Below, one piece after another: positions 9,842 to 19,751 of a stretch of DNA of 27,932 nt. A program made the position numbers and the translations under genes. The notes under the pieces are model-generated. The model was given only the letters and a program-made list of their open reading frames with translations, ran no database searches and had not been told where the DNA came from. The first letter of the stretch is position 1. Each line of letters begins with the position of its first letter. The stretch is from Blakeslea trispora (Eukaryota > Mucoromycota > Mucoromycetes > Mucorales > Choanephoraceae), in NCBI GenBank assembly GCA_025331445.1, contig JAIWNE010000222.1, positions 1-27,932 of the forward strand, read 5' to 3'.

Positions 9842-11603
9842 TTAACAAAGTAAAGATCGAATCGACATTTCTACTTTTCTATTGGGCACAACAGTAGGTT
9901 CAGCAGTCGAGCTCACAGAGACCACAGCTTGTCGAGAGGTCATTTGAGCTGCTGAGGCTGCTGCATTCAATGTACTACTGGATGTCTGAAGAAAATACTG
10001 TTGTGTTGGATGAGTCATGCCTGTTTGATTTCGTACGCATGTAGGTGAAGATAAGATGGCAGATGAAGGAGAAGTGGGTGTGTGAGATGTGAGCTGTTGA
10101 AACAAGAGGGTGGGGTCATGAGAGTTTTTGAGAGAGGTGATGGGTGCAATATTCAATTTGGGCACTGTGTAAGGGGATTGACTCGTTTGGACAGCAGAAG
10201 GTGCGAATTTCTGAATAAAAGATAATCGTTTGTCGGATGGTTTCTTGATTTTCGGCTTGGGTGGATCCCGAGAAGGTGGCAAGACCTCATAATCATGTTG
10301 TCTAAATTGAGCGACAATATATTGTTTGGATAGAGTACTAGTCTGATACAGATCTGCACCGAGACCACCTCCGATATAGACCACAACATCATAGAGCTCA
10401 CAATCACCCGATTTCAACTTGACATGGATCGTGTCTGAAAACGAACGAGATCCAGGTGCCATACAGCAGAGTGTCTGTTGATCTGTCTGGTTAAACAAGA
10501 CAGAGGTCGTTCGTTCGGCAGGCGTGGTGAGTTGAGTCTGTTGAATCAAGAGCTGATGAAGTTTCGCCAGTCGATCGGTATCTTTGGGCGAGACAAAGTC
10601 GTAAAAGGATCGATGGGCTAGTTCTTGAGGATAATAACCCCAATATTGAATGACCTCGTTGGATGTTTTGGCACAACATGCTTCCATCGACAGGATCGCA
10701 GTCACTTGGGGATCGATCCAGGGCTTTTGTGAAAAAGTAAAGGAAGAGGTACTGGTGGTAGGTGAGGATAGGGTCGTAGGAGAGAGTGTTTTGGGTGATA
10801 AGGAATCCTGTTTGGATTCAAAGGATTCATGTACAAATGAGATGGAAGGTGTTGATTTTTCAGGTGTAGGGACTTTTGCTTGGAATGGAGGTATCTGTAG
10901 AGTGGATGTTTGTTTCATGAAAAGGGCGGGTGTCTGGATGGTACCGTACATGATTTCGAATGTGGGATCGTTCAGTTGAACCGTCTTTTCTTTAAGTTTA
11001 GGTCTGCCTCTCTTTTTATGTTGCATGTCTTGACAGGTCTCTGTCTTGTTCAGTGCAATGCATCGTTTGCATGGTCGAGACACTGGTGAAAAAAAGATTA
11101 GATAGAGAGTTTGGTAGTGTGTTTGTGCTTACCATCACATGCTAAATGTGCAATTTTACAATTCACACCTAAATACCATATTTAAATAGACTATTATTTT
11201 TTTTTGAAAAAGTGGCTTACAGGCACTGGGTACATGTGTTTTGTATCCTCGCTTGGATGGTTTTGTGGTTGAGGTGATGGTCTTTGTAGGTTTATATTCT
11301 ATGATTTTGGTTGTTGTCTCATCCTTGCCTTTGATCAAATCCATCTCTGTTTTCTTGAAAGCATCACAATCAAGACAAAGTGTGGTACCTAAATCGATGT
11401 CATGCCAAATCTCGGGATATATTTCTTTAGGGGGAAAACAAACCTTGTTGTGTCTTTTCACAATTTGGACCTATATAGTGTGGGGTAAAATAAGTTATGT
11501 GAAACAAGAGAGATCTCGAAAGAAAGTTACAGTGTTTTGGTAAAATAAGTTTGTTTTGACTGTTGAGTGCAACAACTAATTGTTCTGAAGTTGGATATTC
11601 CAT
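9842..11603 (-). CDS. Zn2Cys6 transcription factor with PAS-like region and N-terminal CxxC pair
   Basis: Predicted nuclear regulator, 514 aa. Minus-strand exons are 11603-11531, 11470-11444, 11388-11221, 11168-11133 and 11082-9842; all phases agree. The Zn2Cys6 cluster spans residues 90-118 with spacing C-x2-C-x6-C-x5-C-x2-C-x8-C (CVNCKIAHLAC, then PCKRC, then TC), followed by a basic linker HKKRGRPKLKEK. A PAS-like segment lies around residues 229-340 (TAILSMEACCAKTSNEVIQY, GYYPQELAHRSFYDFVSP). The rest is Ser/Thr/Gln/Pro-rich, as in activation regions. The layout resembles the Ert1/AcuK group of gluconeogenesis regulators, but assignment to that group is an inference. An extra C25-x2-C28...C38-x2-C41 motif at the N-terminus could bind a further zinc. 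It depends on two short introns, one of 55 nt, and the 27-nt exon 2. Confidence 0.85.
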
Positions 11604-12046
11604 GAAGCTTATAAAGTGGTTCTATTCAAAGAAAGAGAAAGAAAAGTGAATAGGGAAAAAAAACAAAGAAAAAATCTCACACATTGTAATTTGCAGGATT
11701 TCCCAAAAAAAAAAAAAGTATCCCCGCCCCCTTCCTTTTTCTCTCTCTCTCACAGTTCATTTTTGTTTCTAGTTACAGCATTTTATGATTTTCTTTCTTA
11801 AGCTGCAGAAGGCCTCGTAGGACCTAAAGTGATGGGTTCGCGTCTATCCTGTAGCTATTAGGCTGAATGTAGCTTCTGTTTACTGCATTTGTTAGGTAAA
11901 AGCGCAACAACAGAACCGACTTGAAATAAGGTTTGCTGATTTACTTAAAGGTCGAAACTGAACAATTAGATGATTCTCTTTTTTTTTTTGAGAGGAGTTT
12001 TATTTGTTGACTATGTGATTTTTGATTTATTTATGACACTGTTTTA
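11604..12046. other. Upstream region of the Zn2Cys6 gene, no gene seen
   Basis: AT-rich, with an A-run, a C-run near 11723 and a CT-rich tract (11728-11752). No coding frame found. It should hold the minus-strand promoter of the regulator and the 3' end of the neighbouring gene fragment. Confidence 0.4.
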
Positions 12047-12350
12047 TGCTTCTTTGTATTTACAGCAGTAAAACAGGTATTGGTAGTCTCTCCTATCTGG
12101 CTTTATAAGTGCCCTTGTCATCTTCTTTTCAACATCCAGCAAATGTTTCTGTCCAAGCAGAAAGTTAATAAATAAGACAGAGTGTTTGAATGGATAGCTT
12201 ACCTTCCATTCTAACAAAGCAATCAATGTTTCGAAAAAGTCACCATCAAGTTCTCTGAGCTTTGTTGGTACAATCATTACTGCTTTTGGTTCATTCACAA
12301 ATATTCCATCAAGCTCTTGTAGGCTTGAAAATCTGCCACTTGGTCCTATG
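12047..12350 (-). pseudogene. Spliced 3' fragment of an unrecognised gene
   Basis: Coding-like minus-strand sequence begins after a consensus acceptor (...ccatag) near 12344 and reads GPSGRFSSLQELDGIFVNEP, then AVMIVPTKLRELDGDFFETL and IALLEWK. It then meets a good donor (gtaagc) near 12203, has an intron of about 55 nt ending ...ggacag, and continues KHLLDVEKKMTRALIKPDRR to the end of the exon at YCCKYKEA and a stop near 12047-12049. The family is not recognised. The missing 5' part would lie across the Tc1 element directly to its right, so the gene is probably interrupted or truncated. Exact splice coordinates are approximate. Confidence 0.45.
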
Positions 12351-12383
12351 GCATAATGATAAGAATATTTTTATGATAAACTA

Positions 12384-12408
12384 CAGTCACACAAAAGAGA
12401 TGCGTTGG
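12384..12408 (+). repeat. Left terminal inverted repeat of the Tc1 element
   Basis: Starts CAGTCACACAAAAGAGATG directly after TA. Pairs with 13513-13539 with a 2-nt gap and a few substitutions. Confidence 0.75.
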
Positions 12409-12529
12409 AAACCAACCTTTTGAAATGCCGAGAAGCATACTGTATCATGCAATAAACATAGTAAGGCCAAGAAGGGCTCTTGTTTTCCCAAATTCAGCAC
12501 GAACGTAGCTTGAGTCATAGTTTTAAAAA

Positions 12530-13482
12530 GTGAACTTTGATGTTTGGCTGGTCCACCATTGGCATCAATAACTGCTCGGCAGCAATCCTTCATACTTTCA
12601 ATCAAACGTGTTGCAAGACCAACACTGATCTGTCCCCAAGCTTCTTGCAGAGTTGACTCCAATCACTTCACATTGTTTACATTAGGACTTTGTTCTTCCA
12701 TGAGCTTATCTAAAAAATAAAGCTACAAAAATACTCAATCGGATTGAGATCAGAGACTTTGTGGTGGTCAGAAATCAAAGCGGGTGATTTGGTGTGTATG
12801 TCTCCACTACATTACATACTTATCTGTGTGGCATATAGTGCCATCTTCTTGCAGTATAAAGCTTTGATTCTTCTTTCTTGCTCAACTCGATGAAACATGA
12901 CATGAATTTCTTGGCCAAGATGTTGACATAAGCATTCTGATCTACAGAGCCAGTCCACTTTGTTATGGGCACAATATGCTGTTCTTGGTACCTTTCGCTT
13001 AGCTTTCGGAGCGCTCTAGTTCTCTCCATGATAACCTTCCACAGTAAATCGTGACTCATCGGACCACACAACACGTCTTGAACTCTCTAATAGCCAATTG
13101 ACCAGTTCTTTGGCCCATCAAAGTTGCTTAAGCCTGTTTACTTTAGACATTTTTGGCTTATGAGCTGCGAAGTACGATGTAAAATCCATATCTTTCAAGT
13201 AGCTTATCAAGGTGTTTCTGTGAATGTTGATATGAACCATCTTGTGCTCAGAATTAATTTGGTTGTAAGAAGCAAAAGGATAGCGTCTTATAATCAGCTC
13301 AAAATGATTTAAATCTCTTTCTGACAACACTTTGGGCAGACCAGGTAATCCGGTTTCCTTGATTCGGTTGGCAACTCTTTAGACACTGGTGCTAGCTACA
13401 CCAACCATGCCACCTATCTTGTCATAAGAGAAACTTGCTCTAAGCTTGAAGTTTTGAGTTTCTTGAGTTTGGCTTAAAAAAA
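12530..13482 (-). pseudogene. Tc1-type transposase pseudogene
   Basis: Minus-strand remnants in family order. The N-terminal helix-turn-helix region carries FKLRASFSYDKIGGMVGVA, then RVANRIKETGLPGLPKVLSE. The DDE region has VVWSDESRFTVEG, and IVPITKWTGSVDQNAYVNIL follows in another frame. The DLNPIE motif (third acidic residue) lies in VSDLNPIEYF. The C-terminus has EAWGQISVGLATRLIESM and CCRAVIDANGGPAKH. Breaks are an in-frame TAA (13379-13381), a TGA (13118-13120, probably an Arg CGA before mutation), a frameshift near 13.02 kb, and a small internal deletion between the GSV and DQNAYV motifs where intact relatives carry about 20-25 more residues. Clearly non-functional. Confidence 0.8.
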
Positions 13483-13512
13483 AGTAGATGAAGAATATGA
13501 AAATTTTCTGCC

Positions 13513-13539
13513 CACCACATCTTTTTTGTGTGTGGCTGT
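13513..13539 (-). repeat. Right terminal inverted repeat of the Tc1 element
   Basis: Reverse complement starts CAGCCACACACAAAAAAGAT and is followed outward by TA (13540-13541). Matches the left end. Confidence 0.75.
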
Positions 13540-13541
13540 AC

Positions 13542-14981
13542 TTTCAGAAAATGCTAAAAGTTGATGCCTGAGAAAGGGAAGGTTGTGTAATCAAACATTA
13601 AATAATGCAGATATGAATTGCTGCCACCTTCAAATTAACTTTTTTTTGTAAGAGACTGAAAGGGTCATCCAATCTGGGACATGGTTGCAATAAGATTGAA
13701 AAAATGATATTATTCAAGACAATTTTATTAGTCTCTCTCTTTTTACAGTGAGAGATAAGAAACATTTATTTTGAACAAGAACTTGCATGCTAACAAGGAT
13801 GCTCATCATGTTGCTGGAAGAAGGGAAATGTGGAGGTGTGTGATAAATAATTTCAAAAGCCATTTATCACAACAAAAGATTGTATGCATCTTTTCTTTTT
13901 TGGACAAAGAAATAAGATGGTACAATAATGGAGAAATATTCATTGTCTGGATAAAACAACCATGAAGCTACTTGTAATTTTGGGCCAACATATAAAATGT
14001 ACTATTATCATTTGAATATCTGTTAGTAACACTTTGTAATCAAATATGATAGTAAATATGATTTTTCCCTTATTTCTCTCTCTCTTTGAGTAGATAAAGA
14101 CAGTGACAGAACATAGACCTCCATTCATTTCGAAACTAATTCTCATTTTCTAGGCCATCCCTATTTGCGATCCCAATGTCATACGGAAATGACTCATTAG
14201 TATGTTCATAAGGGCCTGGCTTTATTTCATCCATTATACAATAGTATACTTTATTTAAAAAAAGGGTTTATGTTTTAGAGTATTTCACTCTTGTCTATTC
14301 TTGCAATTGAATGGTCATTTAAGCGAACCTGAAGCAAATAAGTTCAAAGAGATTGCATTATGTCAAACAAAACTCTTAAATTGAGCGACTACTACATAGA
14401 CACATAAATAACAAATGAATGGATACCTTCTTGTTTGCTGGCAAATACTCTCAGGGGAATAAAACTGCCTCATCAGTCTGAAAGGATTTACATTTGTCTC
14501 TTTTTGAAATTACACCAAAGTATTACAATGATTATGAGTTCTACAAATCCCTTTGTTTTCTACTTCTCTTGACAAGTAATCGTGGCTATCAAGCCAAAAA
14601 CTATTGGTTCCTTTAGCTCTCTACTCCAATTGACTGTATCTACAACATTTTCCTCTTTTTCTTTATTTGTTATTGACTATTGTTAGTTTCGATTCGAATC
14701 TATGACTACATTGTCAAGTACATTGTTGTTCAATACAATAACAAGAAGTACCAATGTGGATAGCTTTACAATGGTGGGACTTTAAATTGAACTACAATGT
14801 AGAGATAGTAATTCAACTCATAAAGTGGAATAAGTTTGTTTTGTTGCCAAATTGGAACAATATAGTTGTCTGATACAAGGGTATAGGTGTCTATGATTTT
14901 GTAGTTTACATTCGATCAAAACGCAAGGATAATCTAAATGAATGGAGCATATGTCACTATGTGATTTATAGCTGAGTTAAT
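13542..14981. other. Gene-poor AT-rich spacer
   Basis: No supported gene. A short minus-strand stretch near 13620-13680 can be read as DDPFSLLQKKVNLK before a weak donor and might be a 5' exon of the fragment beyond the Tc1 element, but this is weak. The rest looks like non-coding AT-rich DNA. Confidence 0.4.
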
Positions 14982-15010
14982 ATTGTCCGGCTGCTCCGGC
15001 AATTGTCCGG
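14982..15010 (+). repeat. Direct repeat ATTGTCCGG upstream of the tRNA gene
   Basis: Two copies of ATTGTCCGG at 14982-14990 and 15002-15010, start to start 20 bp, with a further CTCCGGC between them. They stand out as GC-rich in an AT-rich setting, 50 bp before the tRNA gene. Function unknown. Confidence 0.5.
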
Positions 15011-15061
15011 TCCAAATTTATATAACGACTTATTGTAGCTTGCATTTTCACCGGCTGTGAA

Positions 15062-15134
15062 GCCATTTTAGCTCTAGTGGTAGAGCGTGTCTCTCGTAAA
15101 GACAAGGTCGCGTGTTCGAATCGCGCAAGTGGCA
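15062..15134 (+). tRNA. tRNA-Thr (anticodon CGT)
   Basis: A complete 73-nt cloverleaf can be drawn. The acceptor stem GCCATTT pairs with AAGTGGC (one G-T), followed by discriminator A. The D arm is GCTC...GAGC with the TGGTAGAGC box A core. The anticodon stem TGTCT/AGACA holds the loop CTCGTAA, so the anticodon is CGT, reading ACG. The T arm is GCGTG-TTCGAAT-CGCGC, with the box B core GTTCGAATC. No intron. The loop is the same as in yeast tRNA-Thr(CGT). Confidence 0.92.
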
Positions 15135-15142
15135 TTTTTTTT
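15135..15142 (+). terminator. RNA polymerase III terminator
   Basis: A run of eight T directly after the tRNA discriminator base, the normal Pol III stop. Confidence 0.8.
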
Positions 15143-16197
15143 GTTTGAACTTGAGTTTAATTCTTTTTTTTATAAAAGAGATAGATATCTAATTCTCTTG
15201 ATTTCTCGCCTCTACTTCTTTGACCTATGTTACAGGACAAAGGATAGTTTTTGCAGTAACTTGAGAAAGAGAACAAATAGATATAACAGAGCAATAAGGC
15301 AGCAAGGTTTTAAGTCGTCCGACTAGAGATATAAGTAAAGTAAAGAGAATAAAGCAATATAGAAAGAAGAGAATGTAATAAATGAATACAACGATCGGTA
15401 ATAAGTATCAAGGGAACTAATAACAATAAGTGGATTTAGGTACTGAATATGTCAAACTACAACCAAGCGTAAAGTAAATAAGAGAAATGTAAGTTGAGTT
15501 TATTAATAAGAGAAGATGAAAGAGCTTATATACTATTCTAAAAGAAGTCATGTTGGACTTGCAAACTAATAATTTAAACAGTCAAGTTAATGAGTCATCA
15601 TATATGGATTATTAACACATGTCTAAAAGTTCTATTCATTATGATATGGAAAGTCAGAGAAGGATTCTAATAAGGTTGTTGTGTAATAAGAGATCAAGAG
15701 GAGCTGTCAAATGAGTAAAATACCAAATAGGAAATACAGAGTTGGATTCAAAGCAGCAAAAATAATTGAGTACTAGGAAATTCCTGTGCGTAACACCAGT
15801 TCATTCTCTGAAAATAATCTTTAAAAGAAAGATAACAGTGAAAGAAAGAAAAAGAGGGTAGAATTGGAATAGAATGTATAGACAACATAGAAAGGATCTT
15901 TTATTAGTGATTCAAAGTTTACGAAAAGAAATGATTTTTAAAAGAGAGAGAGGATATGCTGTAAGAAAAAGGTGATGTTAGGCTTGTATCTATTGCTTTT
16001 AACAATCTTAACAAAAGAAGAGATACACCCTTAAAAAAAAAAGCACTATAAGATCTATCGTCTTTTACAACAATTCATGCTAAATTCCAACCAATCAAAC
16101 AAATAGACCGAGTGACCACTTTTTTTTTCTCTCTCTCTCTCTCGCTTTTTTTTCCCCTTGGCGTCTATTATTTTTCTTTTTATTCTCGAAACGCAAC
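15143..16197. other. Spacer between the tRNA and the BolA gene
   Basis: Purine-rich on the plus strand from about 15.33 to 16.0 kb, with no credible coding frame. The last ~110 bp hold the BolA promoter: a CCAAT pentamer at 16091-16095, then T and (CT) tracts at about 16120-16145, then T-rich sequence up to the ATG. Confidence 0.45.
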
Positions 16198-16607
16198 ATG
16201 TTCTTGTCTCGATTGTCCATTGCTCGACGTGCCTTCTATTCCACTCAAATCCCTACAGGATTAAGTGAAGGCGAAAGACATATTTTCTCAAAGTTAACAG
16301 ATGCACTCTCTCCTCATAAACTTCAAGTGGCTGATGTTTCAGGTAAGAAGCCAAAAAAAAAACTCGGGTCTTGTCTAGTGTATAACTCGTTTTTTTTTTT
16401 TGTATAGGTGGTTGTGGATCGATGTATGCCATCAATATTGCCTCTAAACAATTTGAAGGTACTAGTATTGTAAAGCAACATAGAATGGTGAATGAGATTT
16501 TGAAAGAAGAAATCAAGGGCATGCATGGTTTACAGGTAAAGAATCTTTTTTTTAAGCAACCCACTATTCTAAACTGTTTTCTATAGCTCAAGACATCTGC
16601 CAAATAG
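16198..16607 (+). CDS. BOL3: Mitochondrial BolA-like protein (BOL3/AIM1-type)
   Basis: Small iron-sulfur cluster trafficking factor, expected to act with the mitochondrial monothiol glutaredoxin and Nfu1 in delivering [4Fe-4S] clusters. Exons are 16198-16342, 16408-16535 and 16587-16607, giving 97 aa. The N-terminus (MFLSRLSIARRAFYSTQ) is a typical mitochondrial presequence. The BolA domain follows: LSEGERHIFSKLTDALSPHK, VADVSGGCGSMYAINIASKQ, FEGTSIVKQHRMVNEILKEE and IKGMHGLQLKTSAK. The GCGSMY segment contains the cysteine expected in the BolA3 group, and the H-R-M-V-N motif has the conserved ligand-region histidine. Stop codon lies 22 nt from the stop of the convergent GPATCH1 gene. Confidence 0.92.
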
Positions 16608-16629
16608 CAAAAATAAATAAAAGCATTGT

Positions 16630-19361
16630 TTATTTCCATAAATCAGCAGCCTTCATTCTTCCTTGTGTCTTGGGAGGTTCTTTCTCTACCCACATGGCAT
16701 CCAATAATTCATCCTCAAAGGCCTTACGAGACCGACTTTCCTCTTTATGTCTTCTTCTCTCTCGACTCCTCTTCCTCTTTTTATGATGTCGATGTTCTTC
16801 ATGATGTTTCTTTTTCTTGTGCTTTCGGTGACTTGATCTCTCTAATTCTTCATCTGAACTTTGAGGGGCACGTTTCGATCGGTAGGGTTCTACCACTACC
16901 GTTTCTGATGTCACTTTGAGTGGATTAGGGTTGCTTTCCTTTTTTCGTTCGGAAGCACGTCGAAACATGGGACGGAATGGTTCGGAAGATAATGTGGGTT
17001 GCGTGTCTGATGTAAGGGGTATCTCAGCAGTAGCAGGTGCTGGTGGTAAAGGAGGGCCAATAAAATCATCATCCGATGCCTCTTGTTTTTCTGATTCATG
17101 TTTGACTATATCCATTTTTTCTTCCTCTTCTTCCTCTTCACTATCCGTATCAAAGATAGCTTTAAAAATATCCATGGAAGGTCGCTCATAATCCATAGCA
17201 GCCACAGTTTCTTCTGTCTCTTCTTCTTCTTCTTTTATTATCTTTTCTTCTTTCTCGACATCTTCTTTTCTCTCAGAGGGTTTAGGTATGACAGCCTGCA
17301 TCATAGGATCCGTATCCGTCAAGAGTGGCATACGCTTATTCAACATGGATTCCATGGCTTCCTTACTAAGCGCCTCTTTGGATCCAGCCTGAGTTCGACT
17401 GGCTTCAGCATCTGTCTTGGTATGTTCAGGATGTGGATTACGGACATTGAATCGTTTGCAGACAAGACGGTTCGGGTAAAATGGTTTGACGGTTCTTGTC
17501 AAGGTACCAAACATTTTCATAGCAGCTGCTTCTGCCTCTTGAGATACCTATAAGAAAAAAGCCATGAGCTCATAGACACGATAGCCATTCCTTTCATGTA
17601 TCCTTACAGGCTTTTGTTCGATACGATCTGCTTCTTGTTTAGCCAACTGCTCCTTTTCTTTTCGATATTCCTGTTCGGTCTTGAGACCGCCTTCAAACTG
17701 AATGACTTCCATCTGTTTTTGAGAGGTTTGTTTGGAAGAAGTGAATCGACCACTCATCATGGCACTCATGGGTCGAAAGATACGTGCTGCCTTGGCGAAT
17801 TCATCCATTTCTTTCATGCCCGATTCATACGTCAATCCTTCGGGGATCGGTAATGTCTTGAGAGGAATACCATCCTCTGTCAACTTGCCTGCCTGATTCT
17901 CTAGATAGTGACGATAACGTGCTTGTTTCGCAGGATGATCACCAAATGGCATAAATCCTTGAAGGGCCAATATGGCCTCTTCCTTTGAGACTGTTGAAAA
18001 ATCCGCCAGTTTTGACTTGTCTTTTCCCAGATCCACAAAGAAATCGATGGCCTGATTCAACTTGTCTTTACTGTGTTGAGGCATATAATCAAAGACAGAA
18101 CGTGTCTCGATCGGCTTTTCTCCCAGGATGTGACCTCTTTCTTCAAATGAAAAGATGCCTTCTTTGACTTTGTCTACTTTGCTATCCTCCCTGGATGCAG
18201 ATTGGTGATGACCTGTGAAATCTGCAGGTACTTGGGGTGGTGGATACCATGAGCCCAAGGTCTCCTTTGTCTTGGAAGCCAAATGGAATTGAACACGACC
18301 TGAAGCATGTGTAGGCTTTTGTTCTGTCACACGCTCTTCTAAATCGTACAGTGATGTATGATACTGTTGCATTGTTCTGGTACTGTAGATGTCTTGATCT
18401 TCCTCTTCCGCTACTTCCAATGCACCTAATCCAAAGGCATCTTTATTCTCTGCCGATGATCCATACACGCCAAACATAGATCGATTCTCTTGTGATTTCC
18501 CTGTTGTCTGTTGTTGTGCACGTAATCGTCTCATTTCTGCTATCTCAGGTAACTGGGATGTATCATACCCTAATCCATGTACATCTCGCTTAACACGATA
18601 ATCTTCAATAGGACAATCTCGAGGTGCCACTGTGATTTCTTGTTGATCTAATTCGTGTGATATTGTCTTTCGAGGGCCTATGCCTTGTCCTGGTCTCCAA
18701 CCCATCTTTCTCAACAGTTGGACACCTATAGAGTCACGTGAGGGACCCAACATTTGCATCAGACTATCTCCAATCAATTCCATGCCAGCTCCTTTTTCCT
18801 CTTGTTGTTGTCTCCATTGACGGCGTGCTGCTAATTCACGTTCAGTACTTCCAAATACATCGAATTCTTCTGTTGTCACTAATTTCTGTGTGTTGGCTAA
18901 ATCCTAACCCAAAAAAAACAATCATAAAAAGAGAGAGAGAACTGGTAAGTCATGGTGTTTTTTTTTTTTTTTTTTTTTGAAAAGCAAGTGTGCAATGTTA
19001 CTTGTAGATCTTCTTCATCCATAAAGTCTTCAGGTTTAGCCTCTTTTCGTTCATTGCGAGCTGTTCGTGATGATACATATTGACTTGGTTCCCAACCTTT
19101 TAAAAAGAAAGTTATAAAAAGAGAGAATCCCGCTTTTCTTTTTCTTTTACCTTCTTTGGATCCAACTGTATTAAAATAACCAGCAGAAAAACCACCAGTA
19201 AAGGCACCATGGAATCGACGACGACCGTGTTCATCTCGTACTTCTTGTTTCCAACTCGGTACAAATTGACCACTGTCTGTTCTGCCTGCTCTTCTGTCTT
19301 TCTCGGTCTGTTCTGGAAAAGCAGTACCAAAGACAACAAAGTTCTCGCCTTTAGAACTCAT
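16630..19361 (-). CDS. GPATCH1: G-patch domain protein GPATCH1
   Basis: Spliceosome-associated G-patch protein, nuclear. Minus-strand exons are 19361-19151, 19096-19002, 18903-17608 and 17547-16630; phases agree and the product is 839 aa. The N-terminal family block is [20 protein letters not shown], then [15 protein letters not shown] and [10 protein letters not shown], matching animal GPATCH1. The G-patch core is [20 protein letters not shown] (residues ~161-180). Downstream are [37 protein letters not shown] and [20 protein letters not shown] with [12 protein letters not shown], all shared with GPATCH1. The C-terminus has long acidic runs (EEEEEE) and then a Lys/His/Arg/Ser-rich tail ([20 protein letters not shown]), as in other splicing factors. 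Intron 2 contains a run of about 21 A on the coding strand (18958-18978), which may be length-variable. Confidence 0.94.
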
Positions 19362-19435
19362 TGTAAAGATGGGAGGGGGAATCAATTCTCTATAAAATAA
19401 AAAAAAATTTTTTTTTTCTTTCACTATAGGATTGC

Positions 19436-19603
19436 ATGAATAAACTGGCTCTTTTCCTTTTTAAAGTCCGACAGTTACCTGCTTGGTGAGTCATTTATTT
19501 TTGTAAAAGCATAAGCCAAAGTAAAAAAAAGGGTGAAATTTGTCTTGTTTATTAGAGTGAATGTCATTGTTATTTCATGGGTTATTCAAGACCTAGAGAA
19601 TGA
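19436..19603 (+). CDS. Possible spliced micro-ORF, 31 aa
   Basis: Tentative. An ATG at 19436 opens [16 protein letters not shown] and reaches a strong donor (gtgagt) at 19486. A 72-nt intron ending ...ttagag joins in phase to a second exon ending [10 protein letters not shown] and TGA at 19601-19603. It is divergent from GPATCH1, 75 bp from that start, after a T-rich promoter-like tract. The N-terminus looks like a short hydrophobic/basic segment of the type seen in tiny mitochondrial proteins. The usual acceptor two bases earlier would create a stop, so the model relies on an unusual choice. Could easily be chance. Confidence 0.2.
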
Positions 19604-19751
19604 GCAAAAGAAGGGAAAGACAGCCTAATCAATTTAAGCTGTACTTTCTTATTTTTCTTTTTGGAATTAGACTCTGGCATATAAAGATGTACCCTTTATT
19701 TATTGGTATAAACAAGACCCTTTTCTTCATATATATATACAATCTGTATAC

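Larger units (their letters stand above)
12384..13539 (-). mobile_element. Tc1/mariner-family DNA transposon, decayed
   Basis: 1156 bp, a normal length for a Tc1 element. The ends are imperfect inverted repeats: the left end reads CAGTCACACAAAAGAGATG and the right end, reverse-complemented, reads CAGCCACACACAAAAAAGAT. Both ends are flanked by TA (12382-12383 and 13540-13541), the target-site duplication of this superfamily. A defective transposase on the minus strand fills the interior. Ends, flanks and content agree, so the element limits are well supported. It is not expected to move by itself. Confidence 0.85.

Noticed and set aside
10650..10979. Plus-strand ORF opposite the Zn2Cys6 gene
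   Set aside because: Antisense shadow of a well-supported coding exon.
13771..13965. Plus-strand 64-codon ORF right of the Tc1 element
   Set aside because: No recognisable motif, no start context, AT-rich surroundings.
15087..15326. Plus-strand ORF of 79 codons
   Set aside because: It starts inside the tRNA-Thr gene and has no protein-like features.
16916..17553. Plus-strand Phe/Ser-rich ORFs opposite GPATCH1
   Set aside because: Antisense of acidic and Lys-rich coding repeats; composition is explained by the sense gene.
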